Shown: positions 48,658-56,306 of the stretch, piece by piece
How positions within the stretch are numbered: position 1 is the first letter of the stretch
Layout: every line of letters begins with the position of its first letter
Assembly: GCA_022616435.1 (NCBI GenBank)
Contig: JAKEET010000128.1
Coordinates: 62,001-126,000 of the forward strand
Reading direction: 5' to 3'
DNA: 64,000 nucleotides
Source of the DNA: Gemmataceae bacterium
GTDB lineage: Bacteria > Planctomycetota > Planctomycetia > Gemmatales > Gemmataceae
Made by a program: the position numbers and the translations under genes
The notes under the pieces: generated by a model
The model's database searches: none
What the model was told of the DNA's origin: nothing
What the model saw: only the letters and a program-made list of their open reading frames with translations

Positions 48658-49868
48658 TACGCGGCCAGCCGTGGCGTCGCCGCTTGCCGCGCCATCCAGC
48701 CCAGGCAGCGCGACCAGTTTTCCGGCGTGCCCGGCGTGAAGCTTCCCAGCAGGCGCGGGCCGCTGGCGCCGGTGACGCCCGGGAGATTGCCGGGGACGCC
48801 GTCCACCGTGAGGGCCGCCAGCGCCGCGAAGGCCACGGCTTTGCGGGCTTCGCTGGGAATGCCGCAGAGATCGAGCTTGGCCAGCGGCGTCGGCGTCAAG
48901 TGCTGCTCCAGCAAGCGCCACAGGAAGCCGTTGCGGACGCCGCCGCCGCTCACCAGCACGCGCGCCGGCGACCACGGGACAAAGCGCCGCAGCGCCTCGA
49001 TGATGGACCGGGCGACGAAATGCGTTGCCGTGCACAACAGATCGTGCAGCGACCGGTCGGTCTGCTTCGCCGCCTGGACGGCTTGCTCGATGAACTCGTC
49101 GCCGAAATCGCGGCGCGACATGACTCTGGGCGGACGGCGCTGCAAGAGCGGGTGCGCCAGCCAGCGTTCCAGGAGCGGCTCGATGCAGCGCCCCTGGACC
49201 GCATGCTTGCCGAAAGCGTCAAAGGGCTCTTTGCCGCCGGTCAGCCGCTGCATGAAGCCGTCGAGCAGCAGGCAGCACGGCGCCGCCTGAAAGCCGGCGA
49301 CCTGCTTGGGCGTGGCGCTGGCCGGCAATGCCGACACCGTCGCCGTACCCCCAAGGTGGACGAGCACGCGCGCTTCGGCCGGATCCCGAAACAGCAGCCA
49401 ATCGGCCAGCGGCGTCAGCGGCACGCCATGTCCGCCGACCACGACATCCTGGGCGCGCGGATCGCTCAGCGTGGTGAGGCCGGTGCGCTCGGCCACGGCG
49501 CTCGCCAGGCCGATGTTCAGGGTGGTGGGATAGCGGCAGTCGGGCTCGTGCCACAGCGTGTGGCCGGAGCAGCCGATGCACAGGACGTGGCGCAAGTCGA
49601 ACTTGGCTTCATCCGCCAGCAAGCGCACGCTGCCGGCGAACAACTCGCCCAGCAGTCGATGCAGCAAGGCGACCGTCCGCACCGGCGCCGGCGCCGACGA
49701 CGCCACGCCGCGCAGCAAGCCGCGCACGTCCCGCGGGTAGGCCTGGTGAACGAAGTGCAGGAGCCGCGGCTTCATGCCCAGGCCGGCGCCGTCGACGCGG
49801 ACCAGAGCGGCATCCACTCCGCTCAGGCCGGAACCGGACGACAGGCCGATGAAGCAGCGTTGCGTCAT
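48657..49868 (-). CDS. anmK: Divergent anhydro-N-acetylmuramic acid kinase homologue
   Basis: A 403-residue protein of the AnmK sugar-kinase family, which phosphorylates anhydromuramic acid from recycled cell wall. The start IGLSSGSGLSGVDAALV, CIGCSGHTLWHEP, NIGLASAVAERTGL and VSGGGVRNGFL are alignable. Two key motifs are changed. The usual GTSLDGVD loop lacks its aspartate (GSGLSGVD). The DTGPGN motif with the catalytic Asp is replaced by a stretch reading FQAAPCCLLLDGF. It may be a pseudo-kinase or have a new substrate. ATG 49868 matches the family start. Confidence 0.8.
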   Translation of the reverse strand: MTQRCFIGLSSGSGLSGVDAALVRVDGAGLGMKPRLLHFVHQAYPRDVRGLLRGVASSAPAPVRTVALLHRLLGELFAGSVRLLADEAKFDLRHVLCIGCSGHTLWHEPDCRYPTTLNIGLASAVAERTGLTTLSDPRAQDVVVGGHGVPLTPLADWLLFRDPAEARVLVHLGGTATVSALPASATPKQVAGFQAAPCCLLLDGFMQRLTGGKEPFDAFGKHAVQGRCIEPLLERWLAHPLLQRRPPRVMSRRDFGDEFIEQAVQAAKQTDRSLHDLLCTATHFVARSIIEALRRFVPWSPARVLVSGGGVRNGFLWRLLEQHLTPTPLAKLDLCGIPSEARKAVAFAALAALTVDGVPGNLPGVTGASGPRLLGSFTPGTPENWSRCLGWMARQAATPRLAA

Positions 49869-49890
49869 TTGGGTTAGGAATGCGTCGTTG

Positions 49891-49967
49891 GATTTTTGAT
49901 TTTCGATTTGCGTCGGAGGTCTTCGCGTGCGCTTCAATCAACAATCGAAAATCGAAAATCAAGAATC
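49891..49967. repeat. Palindromic repeat, GATTTTTGATTTTCGATTT type
   Basis: An AT-rich inverted repeat with arms 49891-49909 and 49943-49967, in an otherwise GC-rich setting. It fills the gap between the two genes on the minus strand (start of anmK-like, end of the amidotransferase-like gene). Confidence 0.8.
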
Positions 49968-49968
49968 A

Positions 49969-50724
49969 TTAGGCCGCCATCAGCACCGGCTGGCTCTGCC
50001 GGGTACACGCTTGGACGAAGCACTCGAACAGCTGCAAGTCGAGCGCCGAGGCGGTTTCCGATTCGGGGTGCCATTGCACGCCCACGCCGAACCAGTGCGG
50101 ATCGACGGCTTCGATGGCTTCGATGACGCCGTCGGGGGCCTGGGCGGCGACCCGGAACAGCGCGCCCACGGTCTTCACGGCCTGGTGATGGCTGCTGTTG
50201 ACGCGAATCTCCCCTTCGCCATAAATCTCGTCGAGCCGGGAACTGGGCTGCAAGAGCACGGCGTGGCGATGCGGTCCGGTGCACGAGGGGTCAAAGTGCG
50301 GCATCGCCCTGGGCAATTCTTCCGGGAGATGCTGGATCAGCGTCCCGCCGCTGGCGACATTGAGCTGGTGCATGCCGACGCCGATGCCCAGGACGGGCAA
50401 GCGCCGTTCCACCAGCAGCGCGACCAGGACGCGGTCGCTGTCCTCGCGCCGCTCCGGCATGGGCTGGACGCTGCGGTGCATCGGCAAGCCTTGTCGGCGC
50501 GGGTCCATGTCGAGGCCGCCGGTCAGGATGAAGCCGTCGACGCCCTCGAGATACTTCTCGATCTCCGCCTTCTTGCCGTAGGGCGGCATCGGCACGGGGA
50601 GGCCGCCGGCCGTCAGCACGGCGTCCAGAAATCCAAGGTGCAGCCGGAGGTGTGGCCGCGTGGTCTTGCTGGCAAGCACGACATCCATGTTCAGGCCGAC
50701 GACCGGCCGCGCGCACTGAGCCAT
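49969..50724 (-). CDS. Class I glutamine amidotransferase-like (peptidase C26) protein without catalytic Cys
   Basis: A 251-residue protein of the gamma-glutamyl-GABA hydrolase/C26 fold. GFILTGGLDMDPRRQG and PVLGIGVGMHQLNVASGGTL are clear family blocks, and VGVQWHPESE carries the His and Glu of the triad. In active members the second block reads GICRGMQ; here the nucleophile cysteine is a glycine (GIGVGMH). The product should therefore not hydrolyse gamma-glutamyl amides by the known route. ATG 50724 follows AGGAGAG. The upstream gap contains family C repeats. Confidence 0.85.
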   Translation of the reverse strand: MAQCARPVVGLNMDVVLASKTTRPHLRLHLGFLDAVLTAGGLPVPMPPYGKKAEIEKYLEGVDGFILTGGLDMDPRRQGLPMHRSVQPMPERREDSDRVLVALLVERRLPVLGIGVGMHQLNVASGGTLIQHLPEELPRAMPHFDPSCTGPHRHAVLLQPSSRLDEIYGEGEIRVNSSHHQAVKTVGALFRVAAQAPDGVIEAIEAVDPHWFGVGVQWHPESETASALDLQLFECFVQACTRQSQPVLMAA

Positions 50725-51078
50725 CCTGGTCTCTCCTTGTTCCCGGTGCGGTTTTCGTGGGACAGGATTTCGTTCCTGTCCGAGCGAAATCCGGACAGGA
50801 GCGGAGTCCTGTCCTACGAAGAATCCGGACAGGAGCGGAGTCCTGTCCTGCGGAGCGGGGCGGACCATAGTGAAACCCGAATTGAAGAAACAAGAGGGAC
50901 TGAGGCGAGATGATCGGTCAAGGTCCTGAAATAGACGAACGTTCATCCGGACCGCGTGAGTTGTGCGATTTGTTGCTTCAGCGGCAGTTTCCCAAAATTC
51001 GCGCGGCCCCTTGCGACGATCTTAGTATTACACTAGATTGACTCTCGGTGCCTCGCTTGTCCTAAGTGGTTGCGGCGT
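50725..51078. other. Gene-free stretch with family C repeats
   Basis: The 354 bases upstream of both the amidotransferase-like gene (minus) and the FHA gene (plus) contain the family C elements at 50757-50852. The rest (about 50860-51078) has no gene or obvious signal; a promoter for each gene must be here. Confidence 0.5.
50757..50852. repeat. Palindromic repeat, family C, tandem units
   Basis: Two to three units of GGACAGGAGCGGAGTCCTGTCC-like sequence, with a 25-base direct repeat around 50792-50847. It is in the divergent promoter region of the amidotransferase-like and FHA genes. Confidence 0.8.
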
Positions 51079-51624
51079 ATGTCTCCGATGCTCGTGGCGT
51101 TGACCGAAGGGCCCAACATTCCGTTGGACAAGCCCATCCTGCTGGTCGGCCGGCACGAGGAATGCGACGTGCAAATCCCAAGCCGCAAGATCTCGCGGCG
51201 CCATTGCTGCATCGCCCAGGTCCATGATTACGTCGTCGTCAAGGACCTGTTCAGCACCAACGGCGTCCGCATCAACGGCACGCGCGTCCGCGAAGGAAGC
51301 TTGCACCCCGGCGACGAGTTGACGATCGGTAATTATCGCTACAAGGTGCAAGTCGACGATTCGTCCGGACGGGAGCTGTTCGCCAAGTCGTCGGCGCTCG
51401 ATTCGCCGCAGCCGCTGCCGAGCTTGATGCCGGCCGATCACTTCGATTCATGCGACGTGCCGGTGCCCCTGAGCGAAGGCCAACACATCGGCCACGTGCC
51501 GCGGTCCCTCCCGCTCGTCCTCCCGGTCCATAGCGCCGCCAAGCCGCATGGCCACGAACCTGCGGGAAACGGCGGCCTGGTCCCGCTGAGCGGCGAATTC
51601 CGCGCCGGCCCGCCGCCGCAATAG
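51079..51624 (+). CDS. FHA-domain protein
   Basis: A 181-residue protein whose first 95 residues are an FHA domain: LVGRHEECDVQI, SRKISRRHCCIAQ and DLFSTNGVRINGTRV carry the conserved Gly-Arg, Ser-Arg-His and Asn-Gly residues for phosphothreonine binding. The C-terminal 85 residues are Pro/His-rich and probably unstructured. It is likely to read the products of a Ser/Thr kinase; whether that is the kinase at the left edge is unknown. ATG 51079 is used; a TTG at 51070 is also in frame. Confidence 0.93.
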   Translation: MSPMLVALTEGPNIPLDKPILLVGRHEECDVQIPSRKISRRHCCIAQVHDYVVVKDLFSTNGVRINGTRVREGSLHPGDELTIGNYRYKVQVDDSSGRELFAKSSALDSPQPLPSLMPADHFDSCDVPVPLSEGQHIGHVPRSLPLVLPVHSAAKPHGHEPAGNGGLVPLSGEFRAGPPPQ

Positions 51625-51668
51625 CCTGACTTCGCCTCTCCTCATCAAGTTAGGGGAGACGGGATGGG

Positions 51669-52286
51669 CTAACGTTCGGGCCGCAGGATCACTTCGAACA
51701 TGTTCTGACCTTCCGGAATGGTTTCCGTCTGCGCCGCGCGGCCGTCGATTTGCCAGACGAACGTCCGCGGCAGCTGCACATCGAGCGCGCGATCCTTGGG
51801 CAGCCTCCGCGTGCGACCGTCGATGGTCAAGGTCACGTCGCCGCCGGTGATGTTCCAGAAGCCGACTTTGCAGCGACCTGCCGGCGCGTCGGTGGCCCCA
51901 GCCCGCGTCACGCCGCCGTACGAGCGCGACTCGGTGATCGTGGGCGCGCGCTTGGGGCTCAGCGGCGGCTCGTTCGCAGTGGGCGCGGTCGAACGAGGCG
52001 TAGTCGAGCCAGGCGCCGGCAGATTGGGCGTGGTCGAGGTGGACGCCGGCGCCGGCAGCGGCATCGCCAGGGGCATGATCCTGGGACGCGGGCTTGGCGG
52101 CGGCGCGGGCACGTGACCCCAGCACGGCGGCAGCGCGACCCAGTAGCACCAGACCGCCGGAGCAGAATAGGCGGCGGCGCGATACGCGGGCCGTGACGCG
52201 GCACGCCCGCCAAGAGCATCGGCCGACGATGCCGACAACACCACCGCCAAGCACGCCGTCACGGCGTCGCGCCACGATCCAACCAT
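51669..52286 (-). CDS. Exported proline-rich protein with short beta domain
   Basis: A 205-residue protein. A signal-like N-terminus is followed by a region rich in Pro, Ala and Thr (about 50-130). The C-terminal 75 residues, CKVGFWNITGGDVTLTIDGR and FEVILRPE, look like one small beta domain. Similar Pro-rich proteins with this end are common in planctomycetes. AAGGAG lies nine bases before ATG 52286. It is convergent with the FHA gene. No function can be given. Confidence 0.7.
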   Translation of the reverse strand: MVGSWRDAVTACLAVVLSASSADALGGRAASRPAYRAAAYSAPAVWCYWVALPPCWGHVPAPPPSPRPRIMPLAMPLPAPASTSTTPNLPAPGSTTPRSTAPTANEPPLSPKRAPTITESRSYGGVTRAGATDAPAGRCKVGFWNITGGDVTLTIDGRTRRLPKDRALDVQLPRTFVWQIDGRAAQTETIPEGQNMFEVILRPER

Positions 52287-52379
52287 GGATGCGATCTCCT
52301 TACAGTACGTGGGCGCAGCGATTTTTTTGAGTGCCACGGCGTCGTTCAACGACGAATGGCATTCCGCATCATCGCAATT

Positions 52380-53099
52380 CTATTGAATGTTGACGTCGCT
52401 CGTCGTCACGCCCGGTCCCAGGTTGCGGACGCGGATCCGATAGGTGTCGGTGGCCGGGGCGACGAAGTTGACAAAGCAGTCTTTGCTGATGCGCGTATCG
52501 GACCGTATCGGGAAGCCGTTGCCGCGCTCGACGAACAGGTCGACATCGGTGCGGAAATCGGCCTGGCTGGTGACGGTGACGCGCACGGGTTGCCCAGCGT
52601 TGAAACGAAACAGGCGGATGTTCTCTTGCCCGCGGAACAGGGTGACGCGATAGGCGTTCGGTCCAAGCGGGGCGGCGCCGCCGCCGCTCCCCCGGACCAC
52701 GAGGATGATGACGACGATCAAGATCACCAGGCCGACCGCGATGCTGCCGCCGATGATGGCCACCTTGGCGCCCAGCGGCATCCCCTCGCTGGCAGCGCGG
52801 CGTCGCCGCCGCGGCCGATCGTCGTAGTCGTCGTCGTAATCATCGCGGTCGCGCCGGTCGCGGTCGCCCCGGTCTCGCTCGCGCGAGCGCCGCCGCGGCA
52901 ACGACTCGTCCACGTCGCCGCGGGCCGGCGACGCTGAAAACAACCCGTCCTTCTTGCCGGCCTTGAGCCAGTCGATCATCCCTTCCTTCCACACCATGTC
53001 GTTGGGATGCAGCAAGCCCGTGGAGGCGAGCTGCCGCAGCTCGTCCCACGAGACCGGACCCATCTGCTGGTTGTTCGTGGTGTAGTACCATTCGGCCAT
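52380..53099 (-). CDS. GYF-like (DUF4339) membrane protein with PPC-like outer domain
   Basis: A 239-residue protein with three parts. Residues 1-55 match DUF4339/GYF_2 (EWYYTTNNQQMGPVSWDELR, DMVWKEGMIDWLKA). Residues 70-125 are Arg/Asp-rich (RDRGDRDRRDRDDYDDDYDD). One helix lies at about 134-158. The C-terminal 75 residues (FRGQENIRLFRFNAGQPVRV) look like a PPC-type beta domain. The order suggests a cytoplasmic peptide-binding end and an outer end. ATG 53099 is the domain start. No operon partner is evident. Confidence 0.85.
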   Translation of the reverse strand: MAEWYYTTNNQQMGPVSWDELRQLASTGLLHPNDMVWKEGMIDWLKAGKKDGLFSASPARGDVDESLPRRRSRERDRGDRDRRDRDDYDDDYDDRPRRRRRAASEGMPLGAKVAIIGGSIAVGLVILIVVIILVVRGSGGGAAPLGPNAYRVTLFRGQENIRLFRFNAGQPVRVTVTSQADFRTDVDLFVERGNGFPIRSDTRISKDCFVNFVAPATDTYRIRVRNLGPGVTTSDVNIQ

Positions 53100-53213
53100 G
53101 GCGCACTCTCCTGCTCGGCGGAAAGATGAAGACGAGATGAACCAGGGTCGCCAACTATTATAATTCATCTTCGTGCGAGGTCATTCAAAATCCTTGGCGG
53201 TCATGAGTATGCG

Positions 53214-53292
53214 CGATTCCGCTGCACCAACCCGAAGCGTAAGCGAGGGGAGCAGGCGAAATCCCTCGCTTACGCTTCGGGTTGGTACAGCA
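53214..53292. repeat. Palindromic repeat, family A, copy 2
   Basis: Core arms at 53221-53249 and 53263-53292 carry GCTGCACCAACCCGAAGCGT and its complement. It lies between the GYF-like gene and the ACT-domain gene. Confidence 0.9.
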
Positions 53293-53381
53293 GACTCGCC
53301 CGACGAATCTGAAAAATCTGCCTGCATTCACGCAGGCAGCGGGTATAATCTCCGTCGATTCATTACCTTCGGGAGGCAGCC

Positions 53382-53828
53382 ATGAGCTTCAAATGGGATC
53401 GGGTGCATGTCTGGTCGGGCGAGATCGCGGATCAGGCCGGAGGCGCGGCCGAAAAGCTGTCCTTGCTGGCCCAGGCCGGCGCCAACCTCGAATACGTCGA
53501 GACGCAACGGCTGCCGGCCAAGACGGGCAAGGGCGTGCTGTACGTCGCGCCGGTGACCGGACCGACGCAGACTCGCGCCGCCAAGGCGGCCGGACTGAAC
53601 GAAGCCGATTACCCCGTCGTCCGCCGCATCGAAGGCGACAACGAGGCCGGCCTGGCCCATCGCCTCACGCAGACCTGGGCGCTCGCCAACATCAGCCTGC
53701 ACGGCTTGACCATGGCGGTCCTGGGGACCAAGTTCATCGGCTACGCCGCCTTCGACTCCGTCGCCGACGCCAACCGCGCCGCCCAGATCCTTGCCGATCT
53801 CGGCGTCGCGGTGGCGCAGCAAGGCTGA
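53382..53828 (+). CDS. Tandem ACT-like domain protein
   Basis: A 148-residue protein with two ACT-like beta-alpha-beta units: EKLSLLAQAGANLEYVETQR and, in the second half, AHRLTQTWALANISLHGLTM. ACT domains bind amino acids or other small ligands and control metabolism. It carries no catalytic domain, so it may regulate by itself. A GGGAGG lies eight bases before ATG. The MauG-like gene follows after 39 bases. Confidence 0.78.
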   Translation: MSFKWDRVHVWSGEIADQAGGAAEKLSLLAQAGANLEYVETQRLPAKTGKGVLYVAPVTGPTQTRAAKAAGLNEADYPVVRRIEGDNEAGLAHRLTQTWALANISLHGLTMAVLGTKFIGYAAFDSVADANRAAQILADLGVAVAQQG

Positions 53829-53867
53829 TCGTTCGTTCCAGCTCTAGCGCATCGTGGAAGGATTTCC

Positions 53868-55355
53868 ATGTCCCCCCGCGCCCCCGGTCTTGTGGGACTG
53901 CTCCTTGGCACTGTGACCATCCTCGGCTGTCAGCGGGCCGTGCGTTATCCCGGGGTTGGCGCCGCCAACGCGCCGGCCGAAGAGCAGAAGATCACGCCGT
54001 TGCCCACCTGGTCCTGGCAGTTGCCGTGGCTGCCGCCCGAAGCGGATGTGCCGATCGTGTTCATCGCTCACGGCCACAAGGATTGGGACAGCCTGCCGGC
54101 ATTCTGGAACGTGTTCCCGCCTCCCGCCGCGGGCCTGCGCACCATCCACTTCGCGCAGTCGCCGCTGGGCGGCGCCGCCGCCATGGTCCTTGCCGACCGG
54201 CTGGAGACGGTGAAGATCAAGGTCCCGCTCGGCTTGCCCGATCCGACCTCCAACATCCCGGCCGCCAATCCGCCCACGTTCGGCAAGTGGAAGCTCGGCC
54301 GGGAGATCTTCTTCGCGCGGAAGCTGTCCTCCGGCTACGACACGTTTTCGTGCGCTTCGTGTCATCAGCCGGATCACGGCTTCGCCGAGGACCGCGGCAA
54401 CACCCTGGGCGGCACGCGCAACACGCTCGGCCTGATCAACAGCGCCTACTGGCGCCACCAGTTCTGGGACGGCCGGGCCGGCGCCCTGGAGGAAGTCGTC
54501 GTCCGCTCGCTCGACGATGAAGCGGCCGCCGAGCACACATCATCGTCCGACAGGCCGCAAGAAACCCATCGCTGGGGCGGCCTGGTTCGCGCCCTCGATG
54601 CCGATGTGGACTTCCGCTTCCGATTCGAGACGGTGTTCGGCCTCAAGCAGCCGACGCAGGACGCCGTGGCCAAGGCCCTGGCAACCTACCTGCGCACGAT
54701 CCTGTCGGGCAATTCGCTCTACGACCGGGCCGAGCATGAGCGTCTGCGGCAGCAAGCGCCGCAGCTGCGCGCGGAACACTTCGCCATGTTCCTGGATGGA
54801 CCGGCGCTGGCCGCGCTCGAGCCCGGCGTAGCCGACAAGGACTCCGTCGCGAAGCAATTGGTCCGCGGACATCGACTGTTCCACGACAAGGGCTGTGTCG
54901 CGTGTCATCGGGGGCCTTTGTTCACCGATCACGACTTTCACAACATCGGCGTCGGCGAAAGCAGCCGCTTTCGCATCTCCGGCCAGGAGACGGGCCGGTT
55001 CGTCCAGGTCCCGATCGGCTTGAAGGAAGCGCGGCTGGTGGGCGCCTTCCGCACGCCGAGCCTGCGGGCATTGCCGCGGACGGCGCCGTACTTTCACGAC
55101 GGTTCGTTTCCCGATCTGCTGCGGGTCGTGAAGTATTTCAACCACTCGATCGCGGGCAACATCTACCTGGCCGAGCCGTTGCGGGCCGATCCCACGGGAT
55201 TGGCGAAGGCGCTCGACATGGACAGCGACGACCAGGACGCGCTGGTGCTGTTCCTGCGGTCGCTGGACGGCGGGCCGGTGGACCGCATCGTCGCGGCGCC
55301 CGGCGAGCGGCGCGGCATGGCGCCCGGCGAGCGGCGCGGCGTAAGCCCGCCGTGA
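53868..55355 (+). CDS. Di-heme cytochrome c peroxidase/MauG-like lipoprotein
   Basis: A 495-residue protein with a lipoprotein signal (TILGC near residue 21). The two heme c sites are CASCHQPDHGFAEDR at about residue 161 and CVACHRGPLF at about residue 344. GLINSAYWRHQFWDGRAG and FRTPSLRALPRTAPYFHDGS are the standard second-shell blocks. It should act at the periplasmic face of a membrane on hydrogen peroxide or a protein substrate. The C-terminal 25 residues contain two copies of an eight-residue unit ending GERRG, encoded by a 24-base tandem repeat (55296-55343) related to repeat family B. Confidence 0.9.
   Translation: MSPRAPGLVGLLLGTVTILGCQRAVRYPGVGAANAPAEEQKITPLPTWSWQLPWLPPEADVPIVFIAHGHKDWDSLPAFWNVFPPPAAGLRTIHFAQSPLGGAAAMVLADRLETVKIKVPLGLPDPTSNIPAANPPTFGKWKLGREIFFARKLSSGYDTFSCASCHQPDHGFAEDRGNTLGGTRNTLGLINSAYWRHQFWDGRAGALEEVVVRSLDDEAAAEHTSSSDRPQETHRWGGLVRALDADVDFRFRFETVFGLKQPTQDAVAKALATYLRTILSGNSLYDRAEHERLRQQAPQLRAEHFAMFLDGPALAALEPGVADKDSVAKQLVRGHRLFHDKGCVACHRGPLFTDHDFHNIGVGESSRFRISGQETGRFVQVPIGLKEARLVGAFRTPSLRALPRTAPYFHDGSFPDLLRVVKYFNHSIAGNIYLAEPLRADPTGLAKALDMDSDDQDALVLFLRSLDGGPVDRIVAAPGERRGMAPGERRGVSPP
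55296..55343 (+). repeat. 24-base tandem repeat at the 3' end of a peroxidase gene
   Basis: Two copies (55296-55319 and 55320-55343) of GCGCCCGGCGAGCGGCGCGG plus a four-base variable end, encoding APGERRGM and APGERRGV. The second copy runs on into GTAAGCCCGCCGTGA, matching a family B arm and providing the stop codon. Confidence 0.88.
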
Positions 55356-55369
55356 CAGCATCCCCGCAG

Positions 55370-55431
55370 GCCACGTCGAGCTTACGCTTCGACGCTCGCC
55401 GCCACGTCGAGCTTACGCTTCGACGCTCGCC
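55370..55431. repeat. Perfect 31-base direct tandem repeat (family B, inverse arm)
   Basis: Two identical copies at 55370-55400 and 55401-55431 carry CGTCGAGCTTACGCTTCGAC. They are the inverted arm of the family B sequence at 55320-55355, so the whole stretch 55296-55431 is one amplified palindromic element. Confidence 0.9.
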
Positions 55432-55446
55432 TTGATCGGATGACGC

Positions 55447-56253
55447 ATGGACAAGAAACTGTTACGCGACTACTTCATCGAGCTGGTCGGCAGCTTGTTC
55501 TTCGTGCTGACCGCGGCGGCGGTCACGTGCGTCAACGCGATGACGCTGCCCGCCGGGCAAACCGCGGGGACCGCGGCACTCACCTTGCATCAGCCGGGAT
55601 TGCTGGGGGTCGCGCTCGCCCAGGGGCTGGTCTGGGCGGTGGTGCTGTCGCTGACGGTGCCGGTCACGGGCGGTTTCCTCAACCCGGCGATCACGCTGAT
55701 GCTGTGGTTCTTCAACCGCATCTCCACCGTTCGCGCGGCGTGGCTGGCCGGGGCTCAATTGCTGGGCGGCGTGCTCGCGGGGCTGTGCCTGCGCTACACG
55801 TTCGCCGACAACATCCTGCAGACCGCCCATTTTGGGGCGCCTCATGTCAATCCCCTTGCCTACCCCTTCTTGTCGCGGGGCAGCCTCTGGGCCGGCGCCG
55901 CCGTCGAGTTCGCCTTGACCTTTCTGCTGGTGTTCGCCATTTTCGGCAGCAAGCACGACGACGGCGCGGGTCCGCACAGCGCCTGGCCTGCCGGCGCGTG
56001 GCTGTCGGGCGCCTGGCTGTCGGGCGCGGCGTTGACCGCGTGCGTCCTGGTCGCGTTTCCGCTCACCGGCGCTGCCCTGAACCCGGCGCGCTGGTTCGGC
56101 CCGGTCGCCTGGGAAGCGCTGACCTCGACCAGCACCGGCCGGCACCACCCCTTCGCCGACGCCTTCGTGTACCTTGCCGGTCCCATCCTCGGCGCCGTCG
56201 CCGGCGGATGGTGGTGCTTCAAAGTGTATCTGCCGGGACAGTCGACGAAGTAG
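55447..56253 (+). CDS. MIP/aquaporin-family channel
   Basis: A 268-residue channel protein of the aquaporin/glycerol facilitator family. The two half-helix loops show NPA motifs, GGFLNPAITLML and GAALNPARWFGPVAW. Six helices are expected. The stretch between helices four and five contains a tandem duplication GAWLSGAWLSGA encoded by a 15-base repeat (55993-56022). Whether it carries water, glycerol or another small solute is not certain. It begins 15 bases after the repeat cluster and is on the same strand as the DUF3501 gene. Confidence 0.92.
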   Translation: MDKKLLRDYFIELVGSLFFVLTAAAVTCVNAMTLPAGQTAGTAALTLHQPGLLGVALAQGLVWAVVLSLTVPVTGGFLNPAITLMLWFFNRISTVRAAWLAGAQLLGGVLAGLCLRYTFADNILQTAHFGAPHVNPLAYPFLSRGSLWAGAAVEFALTFLLVFAIFGSKHDDGAGPHSAWPAGAWLSGAWLSGAALTACVLVAFPLTGAALNPARWFGPVAWEALTSTSTGRHHPFADAFVYLAGPILGAVAGGWWCFKVYLPGQSTK

Positions 56254-56306
56254 TCACGAATGGACGCGAACGCTCAGCCGCAAGCGGCAGTGACCAAGGA
56301 TGGTCC

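Noticed and set aside
55296-55431. Tandem repeats as a CRISPR array
   Set aside because: The units are directly adjacent without spacers, partly coding, and no cas gene is present.
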